A stretch of 64,000 bases of DNA from Prochlorococcus sp. AG-363-K07 (GCA_003280225.1 QCFO01000004.1:1-64000); one strand, 5' to 3'; numbered from the stretch's first letter, positions 52,584-63,167 are shown. The notes: a model not told the origin generated them from the sequence alone. Numbers and translations: made by a program.

Positions 52584-53660
52584 TTGCCTCCAGAACTACC
52601 TACAATTTTAATTATTCCAACCGGCATTGGCTGTTCAGTTGGCGGTTTCGCAGGAGATGCAATCCCTGCTGCACGAGCCTTGGCTGCGGCATCTGGATGT
52701 TTGATCACTCATCCAAATGTAATGAATGGTGCCTCGCTTTTTTGGAATGATTCTCGAATTCACTATGTGGAAGGCTACGGATTGGATCGTTTTGCTATAG
52801 GGGAAGTTCTTTTGCGACCTGTTAGACAACAGAAAATTGGCTTGTTGTTGGATGCAGGTATTGAGAGTGAGCTTCGCGAAAGGCATTTACACGTTGCACA
52901 AGCCTGTAAGGCAACTTTGGGATTGAATATTGGGCCGATAGAAATGACTGAGATACCCATAGAAATAAACTTGAATTTGGGGAGTAGTGGATCCAGTTGG
53001 GGCTCATTGCTTACGCCAGAGGTATTGCTGAAAGCTGGCGAGAACTTGAAAAGTGCTGGTGCTACTGCAATCGCAATAGTGACTCGTTTCCCTGATGATT
53101 CTGCAGAACTGCAGGCTTATCGACAAGGTGAAGGCGTTGATGCATTGGCGGGAGCAGAGGCTGTGATCAGTCATTTATTAGTAAGAAATTTATGTATTCC
53201 ATGTGCTCATGCACCTGCTGTATCTGGATTACCTTTAGAGCCTTTCTTGGACTCAAGGGCTGCTGCTGAGGAGCTTGGACATACTTTTCTTCCTTGTGTA
53301 TTCGTGGGCTTAAGTAGAGCACCTGACCTTTTGCTAGTTAAGAAAGAATATTCCTTAGAAGACTTCTCAGGGCAACGATTGCTTCATATTGATCAGGTAG
53401 GTGCTGTGGTTGTTCCTCAAGGTGCCTTGGGTGGTGAGGCGATTTTGTCCTGTATTGAAAGAGGTAAACCAGTTATTTTAGTTGAGAATCCTAGCGTTTT
53501 GAATGTCACGTCTACTGCTCTAGGTATTAATCAGAGTCTGTTGGATAATAATGCCAATGTGATCAATGCTTGTAACTATGTCGAGGCTGCGGGGTTAATC
53601 ACGCTTTTGCGAGAAGGTATTAGTCTTGATTCTTTGTATAGACCCATTTCAGGAATTTGA
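52584..53660 (+). CDS. DUF3326-like protein
   Basis: LIIPTGIGCSVGGFAGDAIPAARALAAASGCLITHPNVMNGASL; TTG start. Confidence 0.85.
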   Translation: MPPELPTILIIPTGIGCSVGGFAGDAIPAARALAAASGCLITHPNVMNGASLFWNDSRIHYVEGYGLDRFAIGEVLLRPVRQQKIGLLLDAGIESELRERHLHVAQACKATLGLNIGPIEMTEIPIEINLNLGSSGSSWGSLLTPEVLLKAGENLKSAGATAIAIVTRFPDDSAELQAYRQGEGVDALAGAEAVISHLLVRNLCIPCAHAPAVSGLPLEPFLDSRAAAEELGHTFLPCVFVGLSRAPDLLLVKKEYSLEDFSGQRLLHIDQVGAVVVPQGALGGEAILSCIERGKPVILVENPSVLNVTSTALGINQSLLDNNANVINACNYVEAAGLITLLREGISLDSLYRPISGI

Positions 53661-53671
53661 GACTTTCCCAG

Positions 53672-54811
53672 TTAGCGCAGGCATGCCATTGGATGTCTTA
53701 GTTGTATGTTCAGGGCTTTTGCGACGCCAGGATGACAGACAGAACCTCGGACTGTGTTTAACCCTGAGACTAGTTCAGGCCTTTCAGTGACTGCCTCTTC
53801 AAGTCCTCTACCTGCTATCCCCAGAATATAAGGAAGCGTCACACTTACTAATGCTTCAGTCGAGGTAAAAGGGACCGCACCAGGCATGTTGCCAACAGCA
53901 TAGTGTTGTACTCCATGAATACTCATAGTCGGATTTGTATGAGTTGTTTCTCTACTTGTTTCGACACAACCTCCCTGATCAATCGCAACATCAACTATCA
54001 CTGAATTTAGCTTCATTTGCTTGACCATCTGCTCTGTTACTAGGGTTGGGGCACGTCCACCTGGTGTGAGAACCGCACCGATGAGAAGATCTGCAGTTGG
54101 GATAAGTCGTTCCAATAATCCTCGACTACTTACAACACTCATTAATCTGCCCTTACGGCGCGCTTCAAGATTGCGGAGTCGTTCAGGGGACCTATCTAAG
54201 AGCAATACTTCTGCATCCATGCCAGCAGCAAGTCTTGCTGCATTCCATCCCACAGTACCTGCTCCAAGGACAATGACTCTTGCTGGTCTAACGCCGGTGC
54301 AGCCTCCTATTAGAACTCCACTACCTCCATGAGGACGTTCAAGTAAATGTGCACCAACTTGTGCGGCTAGTCGACCTGCGATTTCACTCATAGGTGCAAG
54401 TAAAGGTAAGCTTCCGTTTTCCATTTGAACAGTTTCATAGCCAACTCCTGTTGTCCCAGCAGCAATTAGGGCTTTGCCTACTTTTGGATATGCAGCAAGA
54501 TGTAAATAAGTGAATATCACCATATCTTTTCTTAGGAATTGAAACTCCTCTTCTTGAGGCTCTTTTACTTTCACAATGAGATGAGCTCCCCACGCCTCTT
54601 GTCGACTAACGATTTTTGCACCAGCTTTAGCAAAGGCATCATCATGAATTCCTGCTCCAGCTCCTGCTCCAGATTGAACGCGGACTTCTAACCCTTGAAT
54701 TACGAGCTCTCTTGCAGCATCTGGTGTAAGCGCTACACGTAGTTCATCAGCTTTGATCTCGGTCGGGACACCAATGCTTGCCATCGGAGTAGAGAGGACT
54801 GAGGACCGCAT
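53672..54811 (-). CDS. ald: Alanine dehydrogenase
   Basis: IGVPTEIKADELRVALTP, VLGAGTVGWNAARLA and MPGAVPFTSTEALVSVTLPY. ATG at 54784 (MASIGVPTE) is a likely start. Confidence 0.95.
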   Translation of the reverse strand: MRSSVLSTPMASIGVPTEIKADELRVALTPDAARELVIQGLEVRVQSGAGAGAGIHDDAFAKAGAKIVSRQEAWGAHLIVKVKEPQEEEFQFLRKDMVIFTYLHLAAYPKVGKALIAAGTTGVGYETVQMENGSLPLLAPMSEIAGRLAAQVGAHLLERPHGGSGVLIGGCTGVRPARVIVLGAGTVGWNAARLAAGMDAEVLLLDRSPERLRNLEARRKGRLMSVVSSRGLLERLIPTADLLIGAVLTPGGRAPTLVTEQMVKQMKLNSVIVDVAIDQGGCVETSRETTHTNPTMSIHGVQHYAVGNMPGAVPFTSTEALVSVTLPYILGIAGRGLEEAVTERPELVSGLNTVRGSVCHPGVAKALNIQLRHPMACLR

Positions 54812-54873
54812 GGATAGCTGGAATTTCTTTTAGGTTGCATGTAGATGGCCAGGCTTGCCAGCTTTTGTTTCCA

Positions 54874-56568
54874 TCATTTAGCAGCAATAGGTACTCTCCA
54901 TCCACTGCCAAATGCCTGATTACTTACTTTTAACAAGGGTGGAGCTTGACGCCTTTTGAATTCTGCTTTTTTTATAAGTGTCTCAATTTGTTTAACTAAA
55001 GCCTCATCCTGGCCTGATTTGATAAGTCCTTCTGGACTGCATTTGTCTTCGATCAAAGCTTGAAGGATAGGATCTAGAATTGCATAATCCGGTAAAGAAT
55101 CGGTATCCATTTGGTTAGGCCTTAATTCGGCACTAGGAGCCTTGTTGATGATTTCGTTCCCTATTAATGCACCACTGATAGGAAGGTTGCAATCTGATCG
55201 ACTAGAGCCGGCTTCATCGCTATCAATCCATCTACATAAGTCAAATACACAGGTTTTATATAAATCACCGATAACAGATAGACCACCATTCATATCCCCA
55301 TAAAGAGTGCAGTAACCAACTGCGAGTTCAGACTTGTTACCTGTAGAGAGCAGTAAATGTCCTTGTTGATTGGCTAAAGCCATTAAAATAGTTCCACGTA
55401 TTCGAGATTGTAAATTTTCAGCTGCAATACCTTCTAATGGTCTACTAAGAGGAACCTTTAAAGCCGAATCAAAGGTTTTCATTAGCTCTTTGATTGCAAT
55501 AGTGTGAGTCTTTATTCCAAGACGCTTTGCAAGTTCAAGAGCATCTTTAACTGAATGGTCTGAGCTCCAAGGAGATGGCATGAGAACAGCAAGAACCGCT
55601 TCTGGGCCTAAAGCAGCAGTTGCAATTGTCGTTACCAAAGCAGAATCTATACCACCACTTAGGCCTATAATTGCTGATGAGAAGCCACATTTTCTAGCAT
55701 AATCTCGTACACCAAGAGTTAATGCTTCGAAGAGCTCTTCTTTTTGATTGCATAATGAACTATTAGTTGTGAACGTAGATTGCTTAAACTCCCAATATGC
55801 TATTGACTCGTGACACAGTGGCATTCGCAAAGCTACTTCAGAATTGGAATTGATTATGAAACTGGATCCATCAAATATGAGTTCGTCATTTCCACCTATT
55901 TGATTGAGGTATATGACCGGACAGTTAAGCCTTTTTGCCGCTTTTATGGCCAATGCTTCACGTATAGATGATTTGTTTTGACTAAAGGGAGATGCTGAAA
56001 AATTAATCAACAGATCTATTGGATGAGATTCGAGTTCTTTAATGGGGTCTGGTCCTGCAGTTCGATAATTTTGCAGACTGTCTTCTACCCATAGATCTTC
56101 GCAAATTGTTAACCCTAGATCCCAGTTTGTATGATCGATTTTTAGTGTTAAGGTTGAAATATCTTCAGAGGGACGGAAGTATCTTTTTTCATCAAAGACG
56201 TCGTAGGAAGGGAGTAATTGCTTGCGTGCTACAACTTTCCAGGAGTTATTCTCGACGAACACCATTGAATTGAAGAGATTTGGTAGTTGAGTATCGTGAA
56301 TTAACTCAGCTATCCCTATAAAAACTCCGATATTTAAATTTTCCAAGTAAAGCTTTTGAGCAATTGTATCGAGGATTTTGGTTTGGAGGTCAAATAACCG
56401 TGAATTTAATAAAAGGTCTCTTGGGGGGTAGCCCCACAGCGATAGTTCTGGTGTAAGGAGGAAATTTGCATTTTTGGTGCTTGCTTTTTGGCAGGCTGCA
56501 AAAATCAGTTCGGCATTTCCGCTTAGGTCACCAACTAATGGATTTAATTGTGCGAGTGCGATTTTCAT
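54874..56568 (-). CDS. nadE: Glutamine-dependent NAD+ synthetase
   Basis: N-terminal nitrilase-like domain and GLSGGIDSALVTTIA; STGNKSELAVGYCTLYGDMNGGLSVIGDLYKT. Confidence 0.96.
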   Translation of the reverse strand: MKIALAQLNPLVGDLSGNAELIFAACQKASTKNANFLLTPELSLWGYPPRDLLLNSRLFDLQTKILDTIAQKLYLENLNIGVFIGIAELIHDTQLPNLFNSMVFVENNSWKVVARKQLLPSYDVFDEKRYFRPSEDISTLTLKIDHTNWDLGLTICEDLWVEDSLQNYRTAGPDPIKELESHPIDLLINFSASPFSQNKSSIREALAIKAAKRLNCPVIYLNQIGGNDELIFDGSSFIINSNSEVALRMPLCHESIAYWEFKQSTFTTNSSLCNQKEELFEALTLGVRDYARKCGFSSAIIGLSGGIDSALVTTIATAALGPEAVLAVLMPSPWSSDHSVKDALELAKRLGIKTHTIAIKELMKTFDSALKVPLSRPLEGIAAENLQSRIRGTILMALANQQGHLLLSTGNKSELAVGYCTLYGDMNGGLSVIGDLYKTCVFDLCRWIDSDEAGSSRSDCNLPISGALIGNEIINKAPSAELRPNQMDTDSLPDYAILDPILQALIEDKCSPEGLIKSGQDEALVKQIETLIKKAEFKRRQAPPLLKVSNQAFGSGWRVPIAAK

Positions 56569-57152
56569 TTTGGAATTTGCTTTAGGCCGTAGAGATTTTT
56601 CTCGAAAATAATTGGTAAAATAGATTTTGGAATTTGCGAAGGGTCTGGTTTAGTGCGAATTAGTGAGCTTGAGATTTCTGGAATTGTTAACGGGAGTAAA
56701 TCTACTTTTCCCCCTAAAGACTTAAGAGTGTTTAGGTGATTTTCATTAATAGGCCATCCAGTACGGGGAGCGATTCCGATACGAGCTTTTTCTAAAACCA
56801 GCTTAGGCTTCTCCCAAGTCGGTATCTGTTCAGATAAGTCACTCCCGATAACAAAAATCAACTGTTCCTCTGGCCATATCGTGGAAGCCTTCTCTAGGGT
56901 TGTAATTGTCCAAGGGCTGCTTAGCTCTTGGATCAGTTCTAGACGTTCATCATCTATATCATTGACCAATGCGTTGAGGAGTTGATATCGGTTTTTTAGT
57001 GAGGTCCCGTGCTTTTTGCAAGGATTATTACTAGCCCATGTCACCACTCTTGGAAAGATTGTCAGCAACCCTTTTAAAAGAGCTTCGTGCCCGTAAGTTG
57101 GTGGGTCTGCGCTTGTGCCTAATAGAGCAATAGTCCCGCTGCTTGAGTTCAC
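56565..57152 (-). CDS. nadD: Nicotinate-nucleotide adenylyltransferase
   Basis: IALLGTSADPPTYGHEALL. GTG at 57152 forms a GTGA overlap with the upstream stop; the ORF is open to 57203. Confidence 0.88.
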   Translation of the reverse strand: MNSSSGTIALLGTSADPPTYGHEALLKGLLTIFPRVVTWASNNPCKKHGTSLKNRYQLLNALVNDIDDERLELIQELSSPWTITTLEKASTIWPEEQLIFVIGSDLSEQIPTWEKPKLVLEKARIGIAPRTGWPINENHLNTLKSLGGKVDLLPLTIPEISSSLIRTKPDPSQIPKSILPIIFEKNLYGLKQIPK

Positions 57153-58471
57153 GGAAGAAGTAATTTTAGTTGTTGGGTGTTTTTCTCGCTTGAGTACTTC
57201 CATTCATTCAACCATAAATTTATTTCGGGGTCACTCGTGGCAAGCCGTTCTAACATTGCTCGTGGGGGGACTACTTTTTGCTGACTGTCGTGGGCTAAAA
57301 CTTCTGCAGCAAGTCTTCCAGTAACCTTTGTTGTATGAACAGCCAGTGCAGCTTGCGCTACGGCTACTGGTGCTGCGGAGGCCAAAGTCAATCCACCCGA
57401 AATTGGAGTTGCAATGATTAGTATTTGTCGCAAGGCTCCTAGAGCAAATTGGATTCCTATCTGAGCACCACCTAGAAAAGCATTGTAGATGGAAAGTCTC
57501 TTGGCTATTTCTCTTGCTTTATAGCCTCTTATTTGTAGCCCATAAAGCTTACTTAGCTGTATCACTAGAGCGGTATCAAATGCTAATCCGGTAGCTAGGT
57601 CAAGCATTAACAATGGATTAGCTGCTACGCCACATGCTTTAAAAGTGGCAAACTTGCCGATGAGGCCCTGCGCACTTTTTTTACTTCGTTCTAATCTCCC
57701 AAGTTTCAGTGTGTCAAAAAATTTGTCAGCTACTCTTAGCGTATTTAGCGCTAAGAGTAGCTCTCCTTGGTGTGAAAGAAGGTTTGTCAAGTATTTAACT
57801 AGTTGATCAACTCTTGGAGGACCTTTTTTACTTCTTACTTTTCCATTTGTTTGGAGCTGTGCGATACGAGGTGAGGCGCTAATTGTTTGTATTGGAACAT
57901 TAAGGCTATATGTTCGTAGTCGATTTTCAATACACTTGACCAAACTTTTGAGTTCTTCTGATCCCCATTGATCACAGCGGTTTAGAGCTAATAAAACAGG
58001 CTTCCCACTCTTTAATAGTATTTCTAGGGCTTCCATTTCTATTGTTGTGATGTCACTATCAATCACAAGAATTATTAGATCCACTTCTAGAGCAATGCGA
58101 GAAGCTAATCTTGCCCTCGCTTTAGAGGCAATCTCATCTATTCCGGGTGTATCGACTAATTCAACTGATCTCAATTCTTTGATGGTTATACCCCATTCTT
58201 TAGTTTGTGTATGACGTGTGCATCCATTAGCAACATCTGTGGCAAAGAACTCTTCGCCCAGCAACGCATTTAGAAGACTAGATTTTCCAACTCCAACTTT
58301 CCCAAAGGCTGCTACCCGAAGATGCTTTTGACTTAGACGTAGTATTTGTTTGTCTAATGTTTTGAGTTCTCCAGCTAGTAGAAATTTTTCTCGTTTTGTC
58401 AGGGTAAGATTTTTGCGCCATTCCTCAATGACCATTCTGCAGCGCTCTGGAGTGCTTGGTGCTGTGTTCAT
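57149..58471 (-). CDS. Membrane-associated Era-like GTPase (YcjF/DUF697-like)
   Basis: FGKVGVGKSSLLNALLG, VDTPGIDE and LNRCDQ, plus C-terminal hydrophobic region. Likely start ATG 58471 in an ATGA overlap; the ORF is open to 58489. Confidence 0.86.
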   Translation of the reverse strand: MNTAPSTPERCRMVIEEWRKNLTLTKREKFLLAGELKTLDKQILRLSQKHLRVAAFGKVGVGKSSLLNALLGEEFFATDVANGCTRHTQTKEWGITIKELRSVELVDTPGIDEIASKARARLASRIALEVDLIILVIDSDITTIEMEALEILLKSGKPVLLALNRCDQWGSEELKSLVKCIENRLRTYSLNVPIQTISASPRIAQLQTNGKVRSKKGPPRVDQLVKYLTNLLSHQGELLLALNTLRVADKFFDTLKLGRLERSKKSAQGLIGKFATFKACGVAANPLLMLDLATGLAFDTALVIQLSKLYGLQIRGYKAREIAKRLSIYNAFLGGAQIGIQFALGALRQILIIATPISGGLTLASAAPVAVAQAALAVHTTKVTGRLAAEVLAHDSQQKVVPPRAMLERLATSDPEINLWLNEWKYSSEKNTQQLKLLLP

Positions 58472-59466
58472 GAACTCGACTTCCGCCACCAGCCTGCAAG
58501 GACAGCTAGGACCGCCTCCGCTCCTATTAATCCTACAAACCCTCCAAATTCATCGACTACAACTCGGACCCCACTTTTATCGTCATCGAAACTAGTCAAG
58601 AGCCTGTCAACACGAATCATTTCTGGAACGAATTCGACTTCCTCACTTAGCTCAGAGGGAGTTCGTTTCCCTTCACCCTTCAGCAGTGCTGTTAGAAGAG
58701 CCTCTCGGTTGACTACACCTAAAACATTATCTACTTCCTTGCCTAGTACGACCCACCACTGACTCTTGTTTTTTATCAAAGTATTTTTTATTTGATCAAG
58801 AGTCGCTGAACCGGACAGTGTTGGAGCTGAAACTCGTGGTGTCATCAAGTCTCGAGCTTTAAGATCATTTAATTGGAAAACTTTGGAAATCATGGCTGCT
58901 TCATCAGCTTCTATTTGACCTTTTTGGGAGCCTAATCTTGCCATCTGTCTAATTTCCTCTTCGTCAGTACTTATTTCATTTTCTGCAGTAATCATAGGAA
59001 GCAATCGCTCAAGAATAAGCAATAATGGTCGCATTATTAGACTTAGTAAATGCAAAATTGGAGCACTAGCTAGAGAAACTTCGATGGCTAGACGGCTTCC
59101 GATAGATTTAGGTAGTATTTCTCCTAAAAGTATGACTAGAATTGTGAGAGTTATTGAAAAAAGTGGAAGAGCAACTCCCCCTATTTTGTTTTGTTCAAAA
59201 ACAAAGCTTGCATAACTTCCTAGCATCAAACTACCAAAAATATTGAATCCATTATTTGCAATAACAAGTACAGTTAGTGTTCGGCCTAATCGTTTTCTTA
59301 GTTTGGCTAAACGTTTGGCTCCTGTAACAGGCTTTGCTCTTGCTGCTAATTCATGAACGCGTAAGGGGTTGACTGCTAAAAGAGCTGCTTCTACCCCGGA
59401 GCATAGGGCAGAACCAATAAGCACTATGAGAACAAGAAAGGATAGGGATAAAAGATCTTCGCTCAT
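58468..59466 (-). CDS. CNNM/CorC-like membrane transporter (DUF21 plus CBS domains)
   Basis: LVLIVLIGSALCSGVEAALLAVNPLRV, ILGEILPKSIGSRLA, DLMTPRVS. Confidence 0.91.
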   Translation of the reverse strand: MSEDLLSLSFLVLIVLIGSALCSGVEAALLAVNPLRVHELAARAKPVTGAKRLAKLRKRLGRTLTVLVIANNGFNIFGSLMLGSYASFVFEQNKIGGVALPLFSITLTILVILLGEILPKSIGSRLAIEVSLASAPILHLLSLIMRPLLLILERLLPMITAENEISTDEEEIRQMARLGSQKGQIEADEAAMISKVFQLNDLKARDLMTPRVSAPTLSGSATLDQIKNTLIKNKSQWWVVLGKEVDNVLGVVNREALLTALLKGEGKRTPSELSEEVEFVPEMIRVDRLLTSFDDDKSGVRVVVDEFGGFVGLIGAEAVLAVLAGWWRKSSS

Positions 59467-59584
59467 GTTTAGGAAGATTGTTGGTCTTTTGAAAAGGTCA
59501 TTTTCTAAGTTGATTTCTGTCTTAAACGATGATTTTGGTTAGTCATAAGACATGTAGCTGAATCAGCCCAGAATTAAAGAAAAT

Positions 59585-59613
59585 AATTAATTAATCCTCA
59601 CTATTAATTAATT
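59585..59613. repeat. AT-rich inverted repeat
   Basis: aattaattaa-tcctcacta-ttaattaatt; low complexity. Confidence 0.5.
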
Positions 59614-59736
59614 TCATGTTGATGCGTTGTAACAACGATTGATGGGATGGTATCCAACTTTGAAGCTTCTTATAGGAATTCCTTTCAATAATCCCTGTTC
59701 TTCTGCCATCCTGAAGACCAATGGATAAGGACTTCT

Positions 59737-61056
59737 GTGATCGATTTACATAGTTTCTATAAGCGTCGTGAGCGTTTTTTGGAGCAATTGGAAGGTAATG
59801 CGGCGATTATTCCTGCCTCGTCAACAGTTCCTCATCACGCTGATTGTGATTATCCCTTTAGGCAGAATAGCGATTTCTGGTATCTCACTGGTTTTGATGA
59901 GCCTGATGCAGTCGCCCTCTTCTTACCGCATCGCCCTTCTGGAGAGCAATATGTCTTGTTTGTTTTACCGAAAGATCCTTTGATTGAGGTTTGGAATGGT
60001 TTTAGGGCTGGAGTTGATGGAGCAATAAGAGATTTTGGGGCAGATGTTGCACATCCTGTAAATGAGTTTCCTAGTCTCTTAAGCGGTTATCTGGAAGGAG
60101 CAGAAGGGATTGCTTTTCGAGTTGGGCAGTATCCAAGAGTAGAAAAGATAGTGCTTAAGGCTTTAGCTCAACAACTAGACATGGTCAATCGCAGTGGATC
60201 TACTGCCTTTTCTTTGATTGCTCCTTGTCCATTACTGCATCAGATGAGGTTGTATAAAGGGCCAGAGGAAGTTGAAAGGTTGCGAAAGGCTGCCCGTATT
60301 TCTTCGAAGGCTCATGAGTTGGCTAGAAATATTGCTCGATCTGGGATGAATGAACGTCAATTGCAAGCTGTAATAGAGCAGTGTTTTTTGGATCAAGGTG
60401 CTAGAGGTCCCGCTTATGGCTCAATTGTTGCGGGAGGAGATAATGCCTGTATTTTGCATTACACGGCTAACAATGCTTGTTTAAATGATGGGGAAATGGT
60501 TTTGATTGATGCGGGATGTTCGTTGCCTGATTATTACAACGGAGATATAACTAGAACTTTTCCAATTAACGGTAAATTTACAGGGGAGCAAAGGGCATTG
60601 TATGAAGTTGTCTTGTCGGCTCAAATAGCAGCTATTGACTCTGTTTCTCCTGGTCAGCATGCGGAAGGGGTTCATGCCACTGCTTTAAGAGTGTTGATTG
60701 AAGGACTTATAGATCTTGGATTGCTCAAAGGAACAGTTGATTCCTGCATTGAACAAGATGCTTATAAGCATTTGTATATGCATCGAACGGGACATTGGCT
60801 TGGCTTAGATGTGCACGATGTTGGGGCTTATAGGCTGGGAGAGTTTCCTGTAAAACTAGACCAAGGAATGGTGTTAACCGTTGAACCAGGAATTTATATA
60901 AGCGATAGATTCCCTGTCCCTGAAGGACAGCCTTACATCGATGAACGATGGAAGGGTATAGGTATTCGTATCGAAGATGATGTTTTGGTATGCAATTCTG
61001 GGCCTGATATCCTCAGCTCGGATGCAAAGAAATCTATTGAAGATATAGAAAAATGA
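59737..61056 (+). CDS. pepP: Xaa-Pro aminopeptidase
   Basis: DYPFRQNSDFWYLTGFDEPDA, MHRTGHWLGLDVHDVG and LTVEPGIYI. Confidence 0.95.
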   Translation: MIDLHSFYKRRERFLEQLEGNAAIIPASSTVPHHADCDYPFRQNSDFWYLTGFDEPDAVALFLPHRPSGEQYVLFVLPKDPLIEVWNGFRAGVDGAIRDFGADVAHPVNEFPSLLSGYLEGAEGIAFRVGQYPRVEKIVLKALAQQLDMVNRSGSTAFSLIAPCPLLHQMRLYKGPEEVERLRKAARISSKAHELARNIARSGMNERQLQAVIEQCFLDQGARGPAYGSIVAGGDNACILHYTANNACLNDGEMVLIDAGCSLPDYYNGDITRTFPINGKFTGEQRALYEVVLSAQIAAIDSVSPGQHAEGVHATALRVLIEGLIDLGLLKGTVDSCIEQDAYKHLYMHRTGHWLGLDVHDVGAYRLGEFPVKLDQGMVLTVEPGIYISDRFPVPEGQPYIDERWKGIGIRIEDDVLVCNSGPDILSSDAKKSIEDIEK

Positions 61057-61101
61057 CTTTTCTTTAATTCATGAATTTACAGGACTGAGGAATTATGTGA
61101 T

Positions 61102-61893
61102 TTATTTTTTTGTTTTCCAATTGGATTCAAGAGTAAGAATTTCGGATGTTGATTTCAGAATGATGTCAGCACCAGCAGCTTGTAGATTTTTCTCATATAT
61201 TTCGCGTTTTTCTCTGTTCGCATGTCCATGTAAATGAGGGGGGGCAACTCCAAGACTAAAGAATTTCTGAGTTGGGATTTCCTTCCGTGCATTTTTAATT
61301 GTTTGAATGTCAGCAACTGTGTCTCCTACATAAGCAATTGGGGGGGCTCCTGCGCCAAGAGGTGCTCCTAAGAGCTTCCTTGATAAGTTGAGTAGACCCT
61401 TTGGATTTGGCTTGTCTGGGGCCTCACCCATTGCTATTAAGGGCGGTTTCCAGAGATTCAAGCGTTTCTCAAGAACAAATCTTGCAGATTCTGCTTCTGC
61501 TCCGCTAACAAACCCCCACTTGAACCCTTTGTTATTTAGTTGTTCGAAAAACCCTGGATCAACTAGTAATATTTCATTCTTTATGAACCCTTTCCATTTT
61601 GAACTGTCTCCTTGCGGATCTCCTCCAAAATAAAAATCACTAAAAGTTTTTACTACTTCTTTAAGGGTGGGTATTTCAAAAGAAGAATTGACTTGAATTT
61701 CAGAGCGCCTGATGAGCTCCAGACTTGCCTCCCAGTCATTATTCCAGCATCCTTCTGATTTGAGACTATCGATATTGGTCAAGGTTGGCCTCCATCCTGC
61801 AAAGTGATTTACCGTCTCCTGAATAGCTAGTCGATAGCTGCTTGCAACATCCCGGATGACTCCGTCAATGTCGAATAGGACAAAACCTTTCAA
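61102..61893 (-). CDS. HAD-superfamily hydrolase (TIGR01548-like)
   Basis: LFDIDGVIRDVASSYRLAIQETVNHF, VSGAEAESARFVLE and YVGDTVADIQTI. Confidence 0.88.
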   Translation of the reverse strand: MKGFVLFDIDGVIRDVASSYRLAIQETVNHFAGWRPTLTNIDSLKSEGCWNNDWEASLELIRRSEIQVNSSFEIPTLKEVVKTFSDFYFGGDPQGDSSKWKGFIKNEILLVDPGFFEQLNNKGFKWGFVSGAEAESARFVLEKRLNLWKPPLIAMGEAPDKPNPKGLLNLSRKLLGAPLGAGAPPIAYVGDTVADIQTIKNARKEIPTQKFFSLGVAPPHLHGHANREKREIYEKNLQAAGADIILKSTSEILTLESNWKTKK

Positions 61894-61913
61894 GGTTGGA
61901 AAATTAATTTTGA

Positions 61914-62468
<555 letters not shown>

Positions 62469-63167
62469 TTATTTATCTTGATGATTAATTCTTAAGATAG
62501 AGTTGTTCTCGGCATCTTTTTCAAATAAATCTGATGCTGTGAAAGTTGCATTGCAACATAATAAATTTTGAGCTAAATTTTCGTTAATAGTAAATACATT
62601 TATTCCATATGATGCGAGATCAATGATTTCATTGATGTCTCTAATGCTCGCAATTAGTAATTTGCAGTTAGAGGAAGCTTTATAAAGGATTTCTTGCATT
62701 TTAATTACTTCTGCTTTCCCATTTCTTCCTTGATCGTCTATTCGACCAAGATATGGCGCTATATGTTCAGCCCCTAGAGCTGCTGCAATCAGGACTTGTT
62801 TTATTTCATAACATGCTGTGAAGGTAACTGGAATTCCACATTTGATTATTTTTCGAGCAGATTGAATCCCAATAGTTGTAATTGGAATCTTTACATGAAT
62901 TTGCATGTCTGATGTTGGAATAAGACCGATATTCTCTGCACAGGAAGTAAGTTCTTCTTCAGTTTTCCCCCAGGCTTGGATATGGAGACTTCTACAGTTA
63001 AGTGTTTCTGCTTTATGAGCTAAAGCCTTTAGATTACTCATGATGCAGGGTTGCCTTGCTCTTTTAAGCAGGGTTGGATTTGTAGTGATTCCATCAAACA
63101 ATCCTGTTTTCATCCATCTCTTCCAGGAAGACGGATCTGCATTGTCTAGAAGGAATGTAAAGCTCAC
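62469..63167 (-). CDS. Small transaldolase / fructose-6-phosphate aldolase-like protein
   Basis: FLLDNADPSSWKRWMKTGLFDGITTNPTLLKRA, HVKIPIT (Schiff-base Lys context) and APYLGRIDDQGRNG. Confidence 0.87.
   Translation of the reverse strand: MSFTFLLDNADPSSWKRWMKTGLFDGITTNPTLLKRARQPCIMSNLKALAHKAETLNCRSLHIQAWGKTEEELTSCAENIGLIPTSDMQIHVKIPITTIGIQSARKIIKCGIPVTFTACYEIKQVLIAAALGAEHIAPYLGRIDDQGRNGKAEVIKMQEILYKASSNCKLLIASIRDINEIIDLASYGINVFTINENLAQNLLCCNATFTASDLFEKDAENNSILRINHQDK

Noticed and set aside
54649-54682. Short gctcca/gctcct repeats in ald
   Set aside because: They encode a short SGAGAGAGI segment; repeated Gly/Ala codons explain them.
59585-59613. aattaattaa/ttaattaatt inverted repeat as a regulatory site
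   Set aside because: It is wholly A/T and low complexity, so chance occurrence in AT-rich intergenic DNA is plausible. Kept only as a low-confidence repeat.
61068-61079. aattcatgaatt 12-bp palindrome after pepP
   Set aside because: It is short and AT-rich; several such palindromes are expected by chance in 64 kb.
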